Assembly (NCBI GenBank): GCA_902558885.1
Contig: CACEFQ010000003.1
Coordinates: forward strand, 1 to 64,000
Reading direction: 5' to 3'
DNA: 64,000 nucleotides
Source: an uncultured SAR116 cluster alpha proteobacterium
GTDB taxonomy: Bacteria > Pseudomonadota > Alphaproteobacteria > Puniceispirillales > Marisalimonadaceae
Part shown: piece by piece, positions 29,133 through 38,418 of the stretch
Layout of the letters: each line of letters begins with the position of its first letter
Position numbering within the stretch: the stretch's first letter is position 1
Notes under the pieces: generated by a model
Database searches by the model: none
Told to the model about the DNA's origin: nothing
Seen by the model: only the letters and a program-made list of their open reading frames with translations
Position numbers and translations under genes: made by a program

Positions 29133-30600
29133 TTATCCAAGAAAAAATCATAGGTCCACATAAACCTAAAAAGGCAAATACTAAAAACATAAGTGCAAGA
29201 GGTTGAGTAAGTATCATCCACCAAGCTCCATCAAACATTTTAAGTGAATGTTGTAAATTTGTTTCTACCATTTCTCCTAAAATAAGACCGACAGCAATTG
29301 GAGCAACTGAAAAACCATGTCTTCTTGCAAAAAAACCAATAACTCCAAAAATCAATGCTAACCAAACATCTAAAAGTTGTCCTTGAAAAGCATATGCACC
29401 AATCACTGATAAAGCAAAAACAATAGGCCACAAAATCTGTGTTGGAACTAGTGATACTCTAGCAAACAACTTAGCAGCATAAAGGCCCATCAACATAAAC
29501 ATTACATTTGCAACAAACATTGAACCAAAAATTTGATAAACTTTTTCCACTTGCTCAGTAAACAAATAAACACCAGGCCTCAACCCATGAACCATAAGTC
29601 CAACAAGTATTATTGCAGTTGTTCCACTACCTGGTATACCAAGAACCATTGTAGGAACCATAGCTCCTCCAGTTGCTGCATTGTTTGCAGCCTCCGCGCC
29701 AGCAATACCTTCAATGGAACCTTTGCCAAATTCTTTCTTATTTTTTGACCATCTTCTTGCTTCTGAATAACCGATCATTGATGCAACAGTTGCACCTTCA
29801 GCTGGTAAGACACCTATAAATGTTCCAATACCACAAGATCTAAGTATTGTTTTCCAAATCTTTTTATAATCCTCTAAAGTTGGAAGTTTTACAGCTTTCA
29901 TACTCACTGTCTTGACAATCTTATCAACAGTTTTAGACTGAACTAAAAGTTCAGATATAGCAAAAAGACCAATAAATATTGGAACAAAGTGCAAACCTTC
30001 ATACAATTCATAATTACCAAACATAAATCTTTCTATTCCGGTAACACGTTCAGCACCTATAGTTGAAAGCCAAACTCCAAATATTCCGCCAATAAGATTT
30101 TTCACAGCACCACCCGCACTAATACTTGCTAGCATTGATAATCCAAAAACTGTTAAAGCAAAATATTCTGGTGATCTAAATTCGTAAGCAACCCTTGCCA
30201 ATAATGGAGCAGCAAAACATAAAATTAGAACAGAAAATATACCCCCAACTGTACTTGAAATTACCGCGATACCAAGAGCCCTACCTGCTTCACCTTTTTG
30301 CGCTAATGGATATCCATCAAAAGTAGTAGCTGCTGCTGCAGAAGTGCCAGGAGTATTGATCAAAATTGCCGTAATTGATCCTGCAAAAGTAGCAGAAACA
30401 TAAATAGTAGCTAGAACGGCAATAGCATGAACAGGATCCATAGTTAATGTAAATGGAAGAAGTAACGCAGCGCCAGTTGTTGCACCTAATCCTGGGAGGA
30501 CACCAATTATAACTCCTAATATTGTAGTTGCAAAGATCAATCCTAATAAATATGGATCAACTACAACTGATGCCATTGCAGATATTGCTTGCTCAAACAT
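29116..30600 (-). CDS. tctA: Tripartite tricarboxylate transporter large permease TctA
   Basis: GVLPGLGATTGAALLLPFT, INTPGTSAAAATTFDGYPLAQKGEAGRALG, GIPGSGTTAIILVGLM. Confidence 0.95.
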   Translation of the reverse strand: MFEQAISAMASVVVDPYLLGLIFATTILGVIIGVLPGLGATTGAALLLPFTLTMDPVHAIAVLATIYVSATFAGSITAILINTPGTSAAAATTFDGYPLAQKGEAGRALGIAVISSTVGGIFSVLILCFAAPLLARVAYEFRSPEYFALTVFGLSMLASISAGGAVKNLIGGIFGVWLSTIGAERVTGIERFMFGNYELYEGLHFVPIFIGLFAISELLVQSKTVDKIVKTVSMKAVKLPTLEDYKKIWKTILRSCGIGTFIGVLPAEGATVASMIGYSEARRWSKNKKEFGKGSIEGIAGAEAANNAATGGAMVPTMVLGIPGSGTTAIILVGLMVHGLRPGVYLFTEQVEKVYQIFGSMFVANVMFMLMGLYAAKLFARVSLVPTQILWPIVFALSVIGAYAFQGQLLDVWLALIFGVIGFFARRHGFSVAPIAVGLILGEMVETNLQHSLKMFDGAWWMILTQPLALMFLVFAFLGLCGPMIFSWITKQKD

Positions 30601-30611
30601 AAATATCTTTC

Positions 30612-31070
30612 CTAACCATAGTACAAATTCATTAATATACCTCTTGGAAATCTGATTTTTAAAACATAGTCAAATAATAAAAAAACCATCCCAGGAGTTA
30701 TTGTGGCTGTCAAAAAAGCAACCCAAATCCTTCTTTCACCCCATAAAATACTCATTAAAAAAATTACAACAAAAATTCCAATGAACATATCTGTATAAAC
30801 AGTTAACAAATAAAATATCAGAAATAAAAACATACTTCCCCAAGTATGATATTTCTCTAAAGCTACAGGCTTTGGATTGTTTTTATAAAATTGAAAAATC
30901 AAAACTCCGATTAAAATCAGTTTCAAAATCATCAAAAAAATTGGGAATGATCTTGCCTGCATGCTATCACCAACAATCATTTCAGGTGACGTATCAAGCT
31001 GTAAGGCAATTGCAATAACTGCCAGCGAAAAAATGGATAATATTAATGGAACTAAATAGATATTTTTCAT
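30612..31070 (-). CDS. tctB: Tripartite tricarboxylate transporter small subunit TctB-like
   Basis: About 152 aa, four-TM-like, between tctA and tctC. Confidence 0.82.
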   Translation of the reverse strand: MKNIYLVPLILSIFSLAVIAIALQLDTSPEMIVGDSMQARSFPIFLMILKLILIGVLIFQFYKNNPKPVALEKYHTWGSMFLFLIFYLLTVYTDMFIGIFVVIFLMSILWGERRIWVAFLTATITPGMVFLLFDYVLKIRFPRGILMNLYYG

Positions 31071-31080
31071 AATTTTTATT

Positions 31081-31108
31081 AAAGACCTCTCATATTTGAG
31101 AGGTCTTT
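31081..31108 (-). terminator. Perfect 12-bp stem-loop between tctC and tctB
   Basis: AAAGACCTCTCA-TATT-TGAGAGGTCTTT, 11 nt after the tctC stop; no U-tract outside the stem. Confidence 0.8.
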
Positions 31109-31119
31109 ATCTTCTTTTT

Positions 31120-32097
31120 CTATTTTAATAAGCCCATTTCTTTTAAGGCAGGACCAAACTCACCCACCATAAATGCAATTTGCTTACCCCATGGACCTGA
31201 TGGCTGTGGGGATGTGCTATCTAATCCTGAGTTAGCTAGGTAAGCCTGATACATTGAATGTTTCATAGCTTTTTGAATACCTTTTTCCATTTCAGCAACT
31301 CTAGCTTTATCTACACCAGCATGTGTCACAAATCCTCTAGTTGTAGATAAAACAAGGTCAATGCCCAATTCTTTAGCTGTCTTAGCTTTTGGAATTGGAG
31401 CCATTCCGTTTTCTGCTAGAATAACAAGTGGACAAATATCTCCAGCTTCAACAGGTGCTGCAGCTTCTGATAAGTTTAATGTTCCTACATCAACTTCACC
31501 AGCAACTAGTCTTGTAGCTAATTCTCCACCACCTTTGTAAGGAATGTATTTCGGCATTTTTTGGCCAAGTCTTTTAGCCCACAAAAAAACAGTTATATGG
31601 TCAATAGTACCAGTGTGTGTGCCACCAAAAGTAATTTTATCGCCTTTTTTCATACCAGCAACAAAATCTTCAGGTGTCTTATAAGGACTTTTCTTACAAT
31701 TAACCATTAAAATTTGTGGATCATTAGTACCTCTTGAAATTGGTGCCATGTCCTCAACTTTTAACTTTGTTTTACCCATTGCCATTGTGATTGCATGACC
31801 AACAGTAAATGTTAAAATTGTGTTGCCATCGGCAGGTCTTGTCATAAAGTAGTTCATTGCAGCTGCACCACCGCCACCTCTTTTATTAACAACAACCATG
31901 TCTTGTTTAAGAGTTCTTCTTGAACGAAGCATCATCATTCTTGAGTTGACGTCGGTTCCTCCGCCAGCTCCCGCATGAGTAACAACTTCAATCGCAGGCT
32001 TTTTTGAAGCCAAAGTAGGACTAGTAGTGAAAGCAATAGCCGATAATATAGCAGCAAGACCAGTTCCAACTTTGAAAAGTGTTTTAGATTTAATCAT
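31120..32097 (-). CDS. tctC: Tripartite tricarboxylate transporter substrate-binding protein TctC
   Basis: Signal peptide; GGGTDVNSRMMM, TFGGTHTGTIDHI, PYKGGGELATRLVAGEVDVG. Confidence 0.92.
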   Translation of the reverse strand: MIKSKTLFKVGTGLAAILSAIAFTTSPTLASKKPAIEVVTHAGAGGGTDVNSRMMMLRSRRTLKQDMVVVNKRGGGGAAAMNYFMTRPADGNTILTFTVGHAITMAMGKTKLKVEDMAPISRGTNDPQILMVNCKKSPYKTPEDFVAGMKKGDKITFGGTHTGTIDHITVFLWAKRLGQKMPKYIPYKGGGELATRLVAGEVDVGTLNLSEAAAPVEAGDICPLVILAENGMAPIPKAKTAKELGIDLVLSTTRGFVTHAGVDKARVAEMEKGIQKAMKHSMYQAYLANSGLDSTSPQPSGPWGKQIAFMVGEFGPALKEMGLLK

Positions 32098-32280
32098 TTA
32101 TTTTCCTCCGTAATGATTACCCAGCTAATGCTGGCTTGAAATACCATTAAAAATAGTATTGTCTTGAGTAATTAAATACTCAACCCCATTTAACATTTTA
32201 GCAACTTAGAAATTTCAAATTACTTACCAAATGAATAGTTTGATTATTACGAATTAAAATTATGAGTCAAGCACTACAAG

Positions 32281-32320
32281 AGTTAAATAATGAATTTGTT
32301 AATAGTTAAATAATGAATTT
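32281..32320. repeat. Tandem direct repeat, 17 bp exact with period 23 bp
   Basis: AGTTAAATAATGAATTT at 32281-32297 and 32304-32320. Confidence 0.85.
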
Positions 32321-32531
32321 AGTTATTAGGTTTATCTTGAAAATTTGAGATCATATTATTTCTATAAAACTCAATAATTTCTGTTCTTGTAGGATCAGAG
32401 TTTTCTTTTTTTATAAAAATTTTATTAATTTCTGGTGTAACTGTAGATAGTTGAAAAATCACAGAGAATATTGACAATGGTTCCAAAATTAGCTCCTTAG
32501 AATTAAATAAAACTTGCAATTGATGTGCCAT
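32319..32531 (-). CDS. Small hypothetical protein (possible)
   Basis: Open frame MAHQLQVLFNSKELILEPLS...; the track's TTG start at 32594 looks less likely; no recognised family. Confidence 0.35.
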   Translation of the reverse strand: MAHQLQVLFNSKELILEPLSIFSVIFQLSTVTPEINKIFIKKENSDPTRTEIIEFYRNNMISNFQDKPNN

Positions 32532-32612
32532 TAAAATTCTTAGATAAAGCAAATAGACGAAAATATAATTTTTTATGCATTGAAAATTTAACAATTAGTT
32601 TTAAATAAGTAT

Positions 32613-33200
32613 TTGAATAATTTAAAATCAATCATCATGTCTGCTTCTAATATTATAAATAAATATGACGCATCAAATATTAATGTGCCTAATTCTATGC
32701 TAAATTGGATGAGGTCCAATCATGCTGGAGAAACGGGTGCAGTATGGATATATTTAGGTGCCAGATGTATATTTTGGAACAAAAAAATTCAAGATATGAC
32801 CAAAAAACATTATGAAACTGAAAAGTGTCACTTAATTGTGATGAGCCATATCTTACCTAAAAATTACTATAGTAAACTCCTAATATTATGGAGGATATTA
32901 GGATTTAGTTTGGGATTTTTCTCGGCATTATTAGGCTATAGGTTTTTTTGCTTAACAATTCAATCAGTTGAAACTTTTGTTGAAAAACATTATGAAGAAC
33001 AAATTGATTTTTTATATGAAAATTCTATATCTTTTGAGTTGCTCAGATTATTAAAAAAATGTTGTGATGAAGAAGTAGAACATCAAATTGATGCAAAACT
33101 CCATAAAGGAAATGATAAGAATAATATTTTTGAGAAATTTTGGTCTAATTTAATTGGATCTGTATCAAGTCTTGCGGTAAATATTTCAAAACAATATTAG
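32613..33200 (+). CDS. coq7: COQ7-like demethoxyubiquinone hydroxylase
   Basis: Di-iron motifs NHAGETGAVWIY, HYETEKCHL, EEVEHQID. Confidence 0.82.
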   Translation: MNNLKSIIMSASNIINKYDASNINVPNSMLNWMRSNHAGETGAVWIYLGARCIFWNKKIQDMTKKHYETEKCHLIVMSHILPKNYYSKLLILWRILGFSLGFFSALLGYRFFCLTIQSVETFVEKHYEEQIDFLYENSISFELLRLLKKCCDEEVEHQIDAKLHKGNDKNNIFEKFWSNLIGSVSSLAVNISKQY

Positions 33201-33209
33201 GTTATATTT

Positions 33210-33587
33210 ATGAAATTAACAAAAGTTTTTTATGATGGGAAATGTGGGCTTTGTAGTAAAGAAATTAATTATTACAAAAGAATAGCTCCTAAAAATATTT
33301 TTGAGTGGCATGATATAGCTTCAAATCCAAAAAAACTTAAAGAAATTCAAGTTTCCCAATACGATGCATTAATGTATCTACATGCAACTGATCAAAAATC
33401 TAATTTAAAAATTGGTGTAGACGCTTTCATTTTGATATGGGGCAATCTAAAGTATTGGAAAATTTTATCTATTTTGGTAAGAACTCCAATTGTATACTCA
33501 GTTGCTAAAATCACTTATAAATTATTTGCTAATTACAGATTTAAGAAACTTGCACATTGCCAAATGGCAAATCAGAAGGTGAACTAA
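33210..33587 (+). CDS. DCC/DUF393-family thiol-disulfide-like protein
   Basis: VFYDGKCGLCSKEINYYKR motif. Confidence 0.85.
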   Translation: MKLTKVFYDGKCGLCSKEINYYKRIAPKNIFEWHDIASNPKKLKEIQVSQYDALMYLHATDQKSNLKIGVDAFILIWGNLKYWKILSILVRTPIVYSVAKITYKLFANYRFKKLAHCQMANQKVN

Positions 33588-33592
33588 AAAAG

Positions 33593-33784
33593 ATGATTAA
33601 ATGGATTAAAAATTTAAAATTTAATAAAAAGAGTGTTTCTGAAATAAAAGAAACTCGATTAGAACAAATGAAAAAAAATCCTTACAAAAGAGTTGATAGT
33701 GAAAATATGACAGATATTGAAAAAATGGATCAAGGTTTTAATGGAAAAACTTTCACTATTAATGGTATTGAAATAGATTTTTAA
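33593..33784 (+). CDS. Small hypothetical protein
   Basis: 63-aa frame MIKWIKNLKFNKKS...; AGAAGGTG SD-like sequence upstream; short gap after DUF393. Confidence 0.5.
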   Translation: MIKWIKNLKFNKKSVSEIKETRLEQMKKNPYKRVDSENMTDIEKMDQGFNGKTFTINGIEIDF

Positions 33785-33809
33785 CCTTATCAACAAATAA
33801 TTTTTATAC

Positions 33810-33837
33810 TTTGCCTTTGAATAAATTGTTATATAAT
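33810..33837 (+). promoter_or_regulatory. Candidate sigma70-type promoter upstream of the second liv operon
   Basis: TTTGCC - 16 nt - TATAAT; perfect -10 box upstream of the ATG at 33875. Confidence 0.4.
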
Positions 33838-33874
33838 CCTGATTCTCATTTAAAGGTTTATTAGGGGATTAAAT

Positions 33875-35011
33875 ATGAAAAAGTTTACAACAACATTAGC
33901 GGCTCTATTGATAATGGGGTCTGCATCATCATTTGCTGATGGTCATAAGGTAAAAGTTGGTATGATAACAACATTGTCAGGTGGCGGTTCCGGTTTAGGA
34001 ATTGATGTAAGAGATGGCTTTATGCTTGCTGTTAAAGGTAACAAAAATATTTCTGTCATTACAAAAGATGATCAGCGTAAGCCTGACATTGCCGTTCAGC
34101 TGGCTGATAAAATGATACAATCCGACAAAGTCGATGTATTAACTGGAATAATCTGGTCAAACTTAGCCATGGCTGTTGTGCCAGCCACTGTAAATCAAGG
34201 TAAATTTTACTTGTCACCAAATGCTGGTCCATCAAAATTAGCAGGTAAAGGATGTCATAAAAATTATTTTAATGTTGCCTGGCAAAATGATAATTTACAT
34301 GAAGCAGCAGGTGGTTATGCTAATTCTGCCGGATTTAAAAATTCTTTTATACTTGCTCCAAATTATCCTGCTGGAAAGGACGCATTAACTGGTTACAAAA
34401 GATTTTTTAAAGGAAGTTTAGCCGGTGAAATTTATACAAAACTTGGTCAAAAGGATTATGCAGCAGAAATTGCACAAATAAGAGCATCAGGTGCTGATAG
34501 TGTATTCTTCTTTCTACCAGGTGGAATGGGCATTGGTTTTATGAAACAATTTTCACAATCTGGCATAAAACTTCCTGTCGTTGGCCCAGCTTTTTCATTT
34601 GATCAAGGTATCCTTAAAGCTGTAGGTGATGCGGCACTTGGTGTTAAAAATACTTCTCAGTGGTCAAAAGATATTGATAACCCAGCAAACAAAAAATTTG
34701 TAAAAGATTTCCAATCTGAATATGGAAGGCTACCTTCATTATATGCATCTCAAGGTTATGATACAGGTAAACTTTTAGTTTCAGCTATGTCAAAAGCTAA
34801 AGTTAAAGATAAGGATAAATTTAGAGAGGCTCTCAGAAAAGCTGATTTTTCATCAACAAGAGGTAAATTTAGTTTTGATAAAAATCATCATCCTATTCAG
34901 GACATTTATGTACGTGAGGTAATTAAGGAAGGTAAAATCCTTACTAATAAAATTGTTTCAGTTGGATTGAAAGATCATTCCAACGCATATGTTTCTGAAT
35001 GTAAAATGTAA
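33875..35011 (+). CDS. livK: ABC transporter substrate-binding protein (LivK-like)
   Basis: Signal peptide; KVGMITTLSGGGSGLGIDVRDGF; type I periplasmic-binding fold. Confidence 0.9.
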   Translation: MKKFTTTLAALLIMGSASSFADGHKVKVGMITTLSGGGSGLGIDVRDGFMLAVKGNKNISVITKDDQRKPDIAVQLADKMIQSDKVDVLTGIIWSNLAMAVVPATVNQGKFYLSPNAGPSKLAGKGCHKNYFNVAWQNDNLHEAAGGYANSAGFKNSFILAPNYPAGKDALTGYKRFFKGSLAGEIYTKLGQKDYAAEIAQIRASGADSVFFFLPGGMGIGFMKQFSQSGIKLPVVGPAFSFDQGILKAVGDAALGVKNTSQWSKDIDNPANKKFVKDFQSEYGRLPSLYASQGYDTGKLLVSAMSKAKVKDKDKFREALRKADFSSTRGKFSFDKNHHPIQDIYVREVIKEGKILTNKIVSVGLKDHSNAYVSECKM

Positions 35012-35019
35012 AAATTTAA

Positions 35020-35046
35020 TAGGTGATTTCTATTAGAAATCACCTA
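35020..35046 (+). terminator. 11-bp stem-loop between livK and livH
   Basis: TAGGTGATTTC-TATTA-GAAATCACCTA, 8 nt after the stop; no U-tract. Confidence 0.8.
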
Positions 35047-35064
35047 ATCCTAAATTCTTTATAA

Positions 35065-35982
35065 ATGACATCTATACTATTTTTTGAACAATTATTAAAC
35101 GGCATACAATTTGGAACTATGTTGTTTCTAATGTCTGCTGGTTTAACTCTTATTTTTGGAGTTATGGGTCTAATTAATTTAGCTCATGGATCTTTTTATA
35201 TGATTGGAGCTTTTAGTGCTGCTTTGATAGCAGGCTTAACGGGTTCTTTCTGGCTTGCATTATTAGCAAGCTTGTCAGGTGCTGCGATTGCAGGAGTGTT
35301 AATTGAAATTTTAATTATTAGACGTTTGTATAGAAGAGACCACCTAGATCAAGTTTTAGCTACATTTGCATTAATTTTATTGTTATCTGAAGGTGTTAGA
35401 TGGTGTTTTGGAGCTTTCCCCTTATATTTGGATATTCCAGAAAATCTTAATGGAACCTTACCAATTTCAAATGATATAATTTACTCAAAGTATCGACTGT
35501 TCATAATATTTATGGGTCTTTTGATAGCCACTGGGCTTTATATTCTCATAACAAAGACACGTTTAGGTGTTCGAATAAGAGCAGGTCAAAATGATCGCCA
35601 GATGATATCAGCACTTGGTGTTGATATATCAAAACTTTATACCATTGTATTTGCATTGGGAGCTTCGTTAGCTGGTTTAGCTGGAGCGATGATAGGAGCT
35701 ATTCAATCCGTTGAAGTTGGAATGGGTGAACCTATTTTAATTTTAGCGTTTGTAGTAATAGTAATTGGAGGAATTGGTTCGATAAAAGGTGCATTAATTG
35801 GATCTATTTTAGTAGGTGTAACTGACACAATCGGAAGAATATTTTTACCAGAGCTTCTAAAGATTTTTATGGAACCATCGAGTGCAACCTCAGTTGGTTC
35901 TTCAATTGGTTCAATGTTAATTTACATATTGATGGCTTTTGTACTTATAATAAAGCCATCTGGATTGTTTGGAAAAACTTAA
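35065..35982 (+). CDS. livH: ABC transporter permease (LivH-like)
   Basis: GTMLFLMSAGLTLIFGVMGLINLAHGSFYMIGA. Confidence 0.92.
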   Translation: MTSILFFEQLLNGIQFGTMLFLMSAGLTLIFGVMGLINLAHGSFYMIGAFSAALIAGLTGSFWLALLASLSGAAIAGVLIEILIIRRLYRRDHLDQVLATFALILLLSEGVRWCFGAFPLYLDIPENLNGTLPISNDIIYSKYRLFIIFMGLLIATGLYILITKTRLGVRIRAGQNDRQMISALGVDISKLYTIVFALGASLAGLAGAMIGAIQSVEVGMGEPILILAFVVIVIGGIGSIKGALIGSILVGVTDTIGRIFLPELLKIFMEPSSATSVGSSIGSMLIYILMAFVLIIKPSGLFGKT

Positions 35983-35983
35983 A

Positions 35984-36967
35984 ATGATTATTGAAAAAAT
36001 TTTTAATAAGTGGATTTTGTTTTTTCTTTTTACAATCCCAGTTTTAGGGTTTGTTTTTGAAGAACCTTATTACATAACTTTAACAACAAAAGTAGTTATT
36101 CTTGGTATAGCCGGTATTGGATTAAATTTAGCACTTGGTTATTGTGGCTTAATCTCTTTTGGTCATGCTGCTTTTTTTGGATTAGGTGGTTATGTTACAG
36201 GAATACTATCTTTTCATGCTTTGAACTCAGAATTAATATTCAGTTGGCCTTTTGTCACTTCTGGCAGTTCTGATATGTTGGTAATTTGGCCAATAGTAAT
36301 ATTATCAAGTGCATTTTTAGCTCTTATTATTGGCTTATTATCACTGAGAACTACAGGTGTTTACTTTATAATGATAACCCTTGCATTTGCGCAAATGTTA
36401 TACTTTTTTGCAATTAGTTGGCCCAACTATGGAGGTGAAGATGGATTATCTATATATATGAGAAATTCGTTGCCAATGGTTAACACTATGGATCCATTGT
36501 CCTTTTACTTTATATGTCTTTTTTGGCTATTAATAGTCATATTTATTTCAGCTATGCTAATAAATTCTTCTTTTGGTATGGCATTTCAAGCTATTAAGCA
36601 AAATGAAGAGAGAGTAAAATCAGTTGGCATTGAAACTTTCAAAGTCAAGCTACTAGTTTTTGTCATTTCAGGCACTATCACTGGATTAGCGGGATCCTTA
36701 TATACTGACTTAAACAGGTTCATAAGTCCTTCAGTTCTCAATTGGCAGATGTCCGGAGAAATAATGATATTTGTAATTCTTGGAGGAATTGCAAGGCTTT
36801 ATGGACCTCTTGTAGGTGCGGCTTTCTTTATTGTCTTAGAACAAACTTTAGGAAGTTACACAGAAAATTGGCAGTTTTGGTTGGGATTAATACTTATTTT
36901 AGAAATATTATATGTACGCACAGGTATTTTAAGTTTATTTGAAAAGAAATTAAAATATGAAAAATAA
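35984..36967 (+). CDS. livM: ABC transporter permease (LivM-like)
   Basis: LNLALGYCGLISFGHAAFFGLGGY; ATG at 35984 preferred over the TTG at 35969. Confidence 0.92.
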   Translation: MIIEKIFNKWILFFLFTIPVLGFVFEEPYYITLTTKVVILGIAGIGLNLALGYCGLISFGHAAFFGLGGYVTGILSFHALNSELIFSWPFVTSGSSDMLVIWPIVILSSAFLALIIGLLSLRTTGVYFIMITLAFAQMLYFFAISWPNYGGEDGLSIYMRNSLPMVNTMDPLSFYFICLFWLLIVIFISAMLINSSFGMAFQAIKQNEERVKSVGIETFKVKLLVFVISGTITGLAGSLYTDLNRFISPSVLNWQMSGEIMIFVILGGIARLYGPLVGAAFFIVLEQTLGSYTENWQFWLGLILILEILYVRTGILSLFEKKLKYEK

Positions 36968-37706
36968 AATCTTAAATATTAAAAACTTATCAAAAACATA
37001 TGGTGCTTTTAAAGTTACAGATGAGATTACAATAGATCTTCATTTTGACGAAATTCATGCTTTAATTGGACCTAATGGAGCAGGAAAATCAACATTAATT
37101 AAGCAAATAGTTGGAAGCGTAAAACATGATATAGGCTCAATTATCCTGGATCAAGAAGACATAACTGATTTAACTGATGTTGAAAGAGCTAAAATTGGAA
37201 TATCAAGAACATTCCAGGTTTCTTCTATTATTCCTCAGTTTAGCGCAATAGATAATATAGTTTTATCTCTATTAGACAAATCAAATAAAACGTTTCAATT
37301 GTTAAAAAGTATAAGGAATAATAAAGAATTATATTCAAATGCAAAAAAAATTCTTAAGGAAATTGAACTATTAGAAAAGAGGGACATTTCAGCTTCTGAC
37401 TTAAGCCATGGTGATAGAAGAAAACTCGAAGTTGGTCTTGCATTAGCTATGGATCCAAAAGTTTTTTTGTTTGATGAGCCAATGGCTGGTTTGGATGAAA
37501 ATGGTACAAACATGATGATAAATTTATTCAAAAAAATAAAATCTAACTCACCAATTTTATTAATTGAACATGATATGGATGCTGTTTTTGCTTTAGCTGA
37601 TAGAGTTTCAGTAATTAATTATGGAAAGATAGTAGCTACAGGTAGTGTAGATGAGATAAGACGAAATGAATTAGTTAGAGATGTTTACTTAGGTTATGAG
37701 ATCTGA
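36957..37706 (+). CDS. livG: ABC transporter ATP-binding protein (LivG-like)
   Basis: GPNGAGKSTLI, SRTFQVSSI, LFDEPMAGLDENG. Confidence 0.92.
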   Translation: MKNKILNIKNLSKTYGAFKVTDEITIDLHFDEIHALIGPNGAGKSTLIKQIVGSVKHDIGSIILDQEDITDLTDVERAKIGISRTFQVSSIIPQFSAIDNIVLSLLDKSNKTFQLLKSIRNNKELYSNAKKILKEIELLEKRDISASDLSHGDRRKLEVGLALAMDPKVFLFDEPMAGLDENGTNMMINLFKKIKSNSPILLIEHDMDAVFALADRVSVINYGKIVATGSVDEIRRNELVRDVYLGYEI

Positions 37707-38395
37707 TGGAAAAACTACTTGAAATATATGGGTTGAAGTCGTGGTACGGTTTAAGTCAGGCTCTTTTTGACGTAAACCTAGTAATAAATCAGGGTGAAGT
37801 TGTCGCGCTTGTTGGTAGAAATGGTATGGGCAAATCAACCACTATCAGATCAATTTGTGGTTTAATAAGTAGTTATGAGGGTGAGATAAAATTTAAAAAT
37901 ACTTCAATTATTAATCAGCCAAGTTATAAAATTGCTCAGCTTGGAATTGGTCTTGTACCAGAAGGTAGAAGGGCATTTACAAATTTAACTGTTTTAGAGA
38001 ATCTTACAGCAACTGCAGTTGAAGGAGAGTGGTCCTTAGAGATGGTTTTTAGTTTATTTCCAAAATTAGCAGAAAGAAAATACCAAAATGCTTCTACTTT
38101 ATCAGGAGGTGAACAACAAATGCTAGTAATTGGAAGAGCATTAATGACAAACCCAAATTTATTAATTTTAGATGAAGCTACCGAAGGTTTGTCTCCAACC
38201 ATAAGGTCTGAAATATGGAAGGTTATAACAATATTAAAAGGCAAAGGTGTCTCAATTTTAATTATTGATAAATCACTTAAACAACTCCAAGATTTAGCAG
38301 ATAAATTTTACATTTTAGAAAAAGGAAAAACAGTTTGGGACGGTTTTCCAAATGACTTAACAAGTGAGATTGCGCAGAAATATTTAGGTGTTTAA
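37706..38395 (+). CDS. livF: ABC transporter ATP-binding protein (LivF-like)
   Basis: GRNGMGKST, LSGGEQQMLVIGRAL, LDEATEGLSP. Confidence 0.92.
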   Translation: MEKLLEIYGLKSWYGLSQALFDVNLVINQGEVVALVGRNGMGKSTTIRSICGLISSYEGEIKFKNTSIINQPSYKIAQLGIGLVPEGRRAFTNLTVLENLTATAVEGEWSLEMVFSLFPKLAERKYQNASTLSGGEQQMLVIGRALMTNPNLLILDEATEGLSPTIRSEIWKVITILKGKGVSILIIDKSLKQLQDLADKFYILEKGKTVWDGFPNDLTSEIAQKYLGV

Positions 38396-38418
38396 TTAAA
38401 CTTTTTTTAAGAATAGGT

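Noticed and set aside
33210-33784. Overlapping-gene pair DUF393 / 75-aa ORF
   Set aside because: The overlap disappears if the small ORF starts at its second in-frame ATG at 33593, which has better SD spacing
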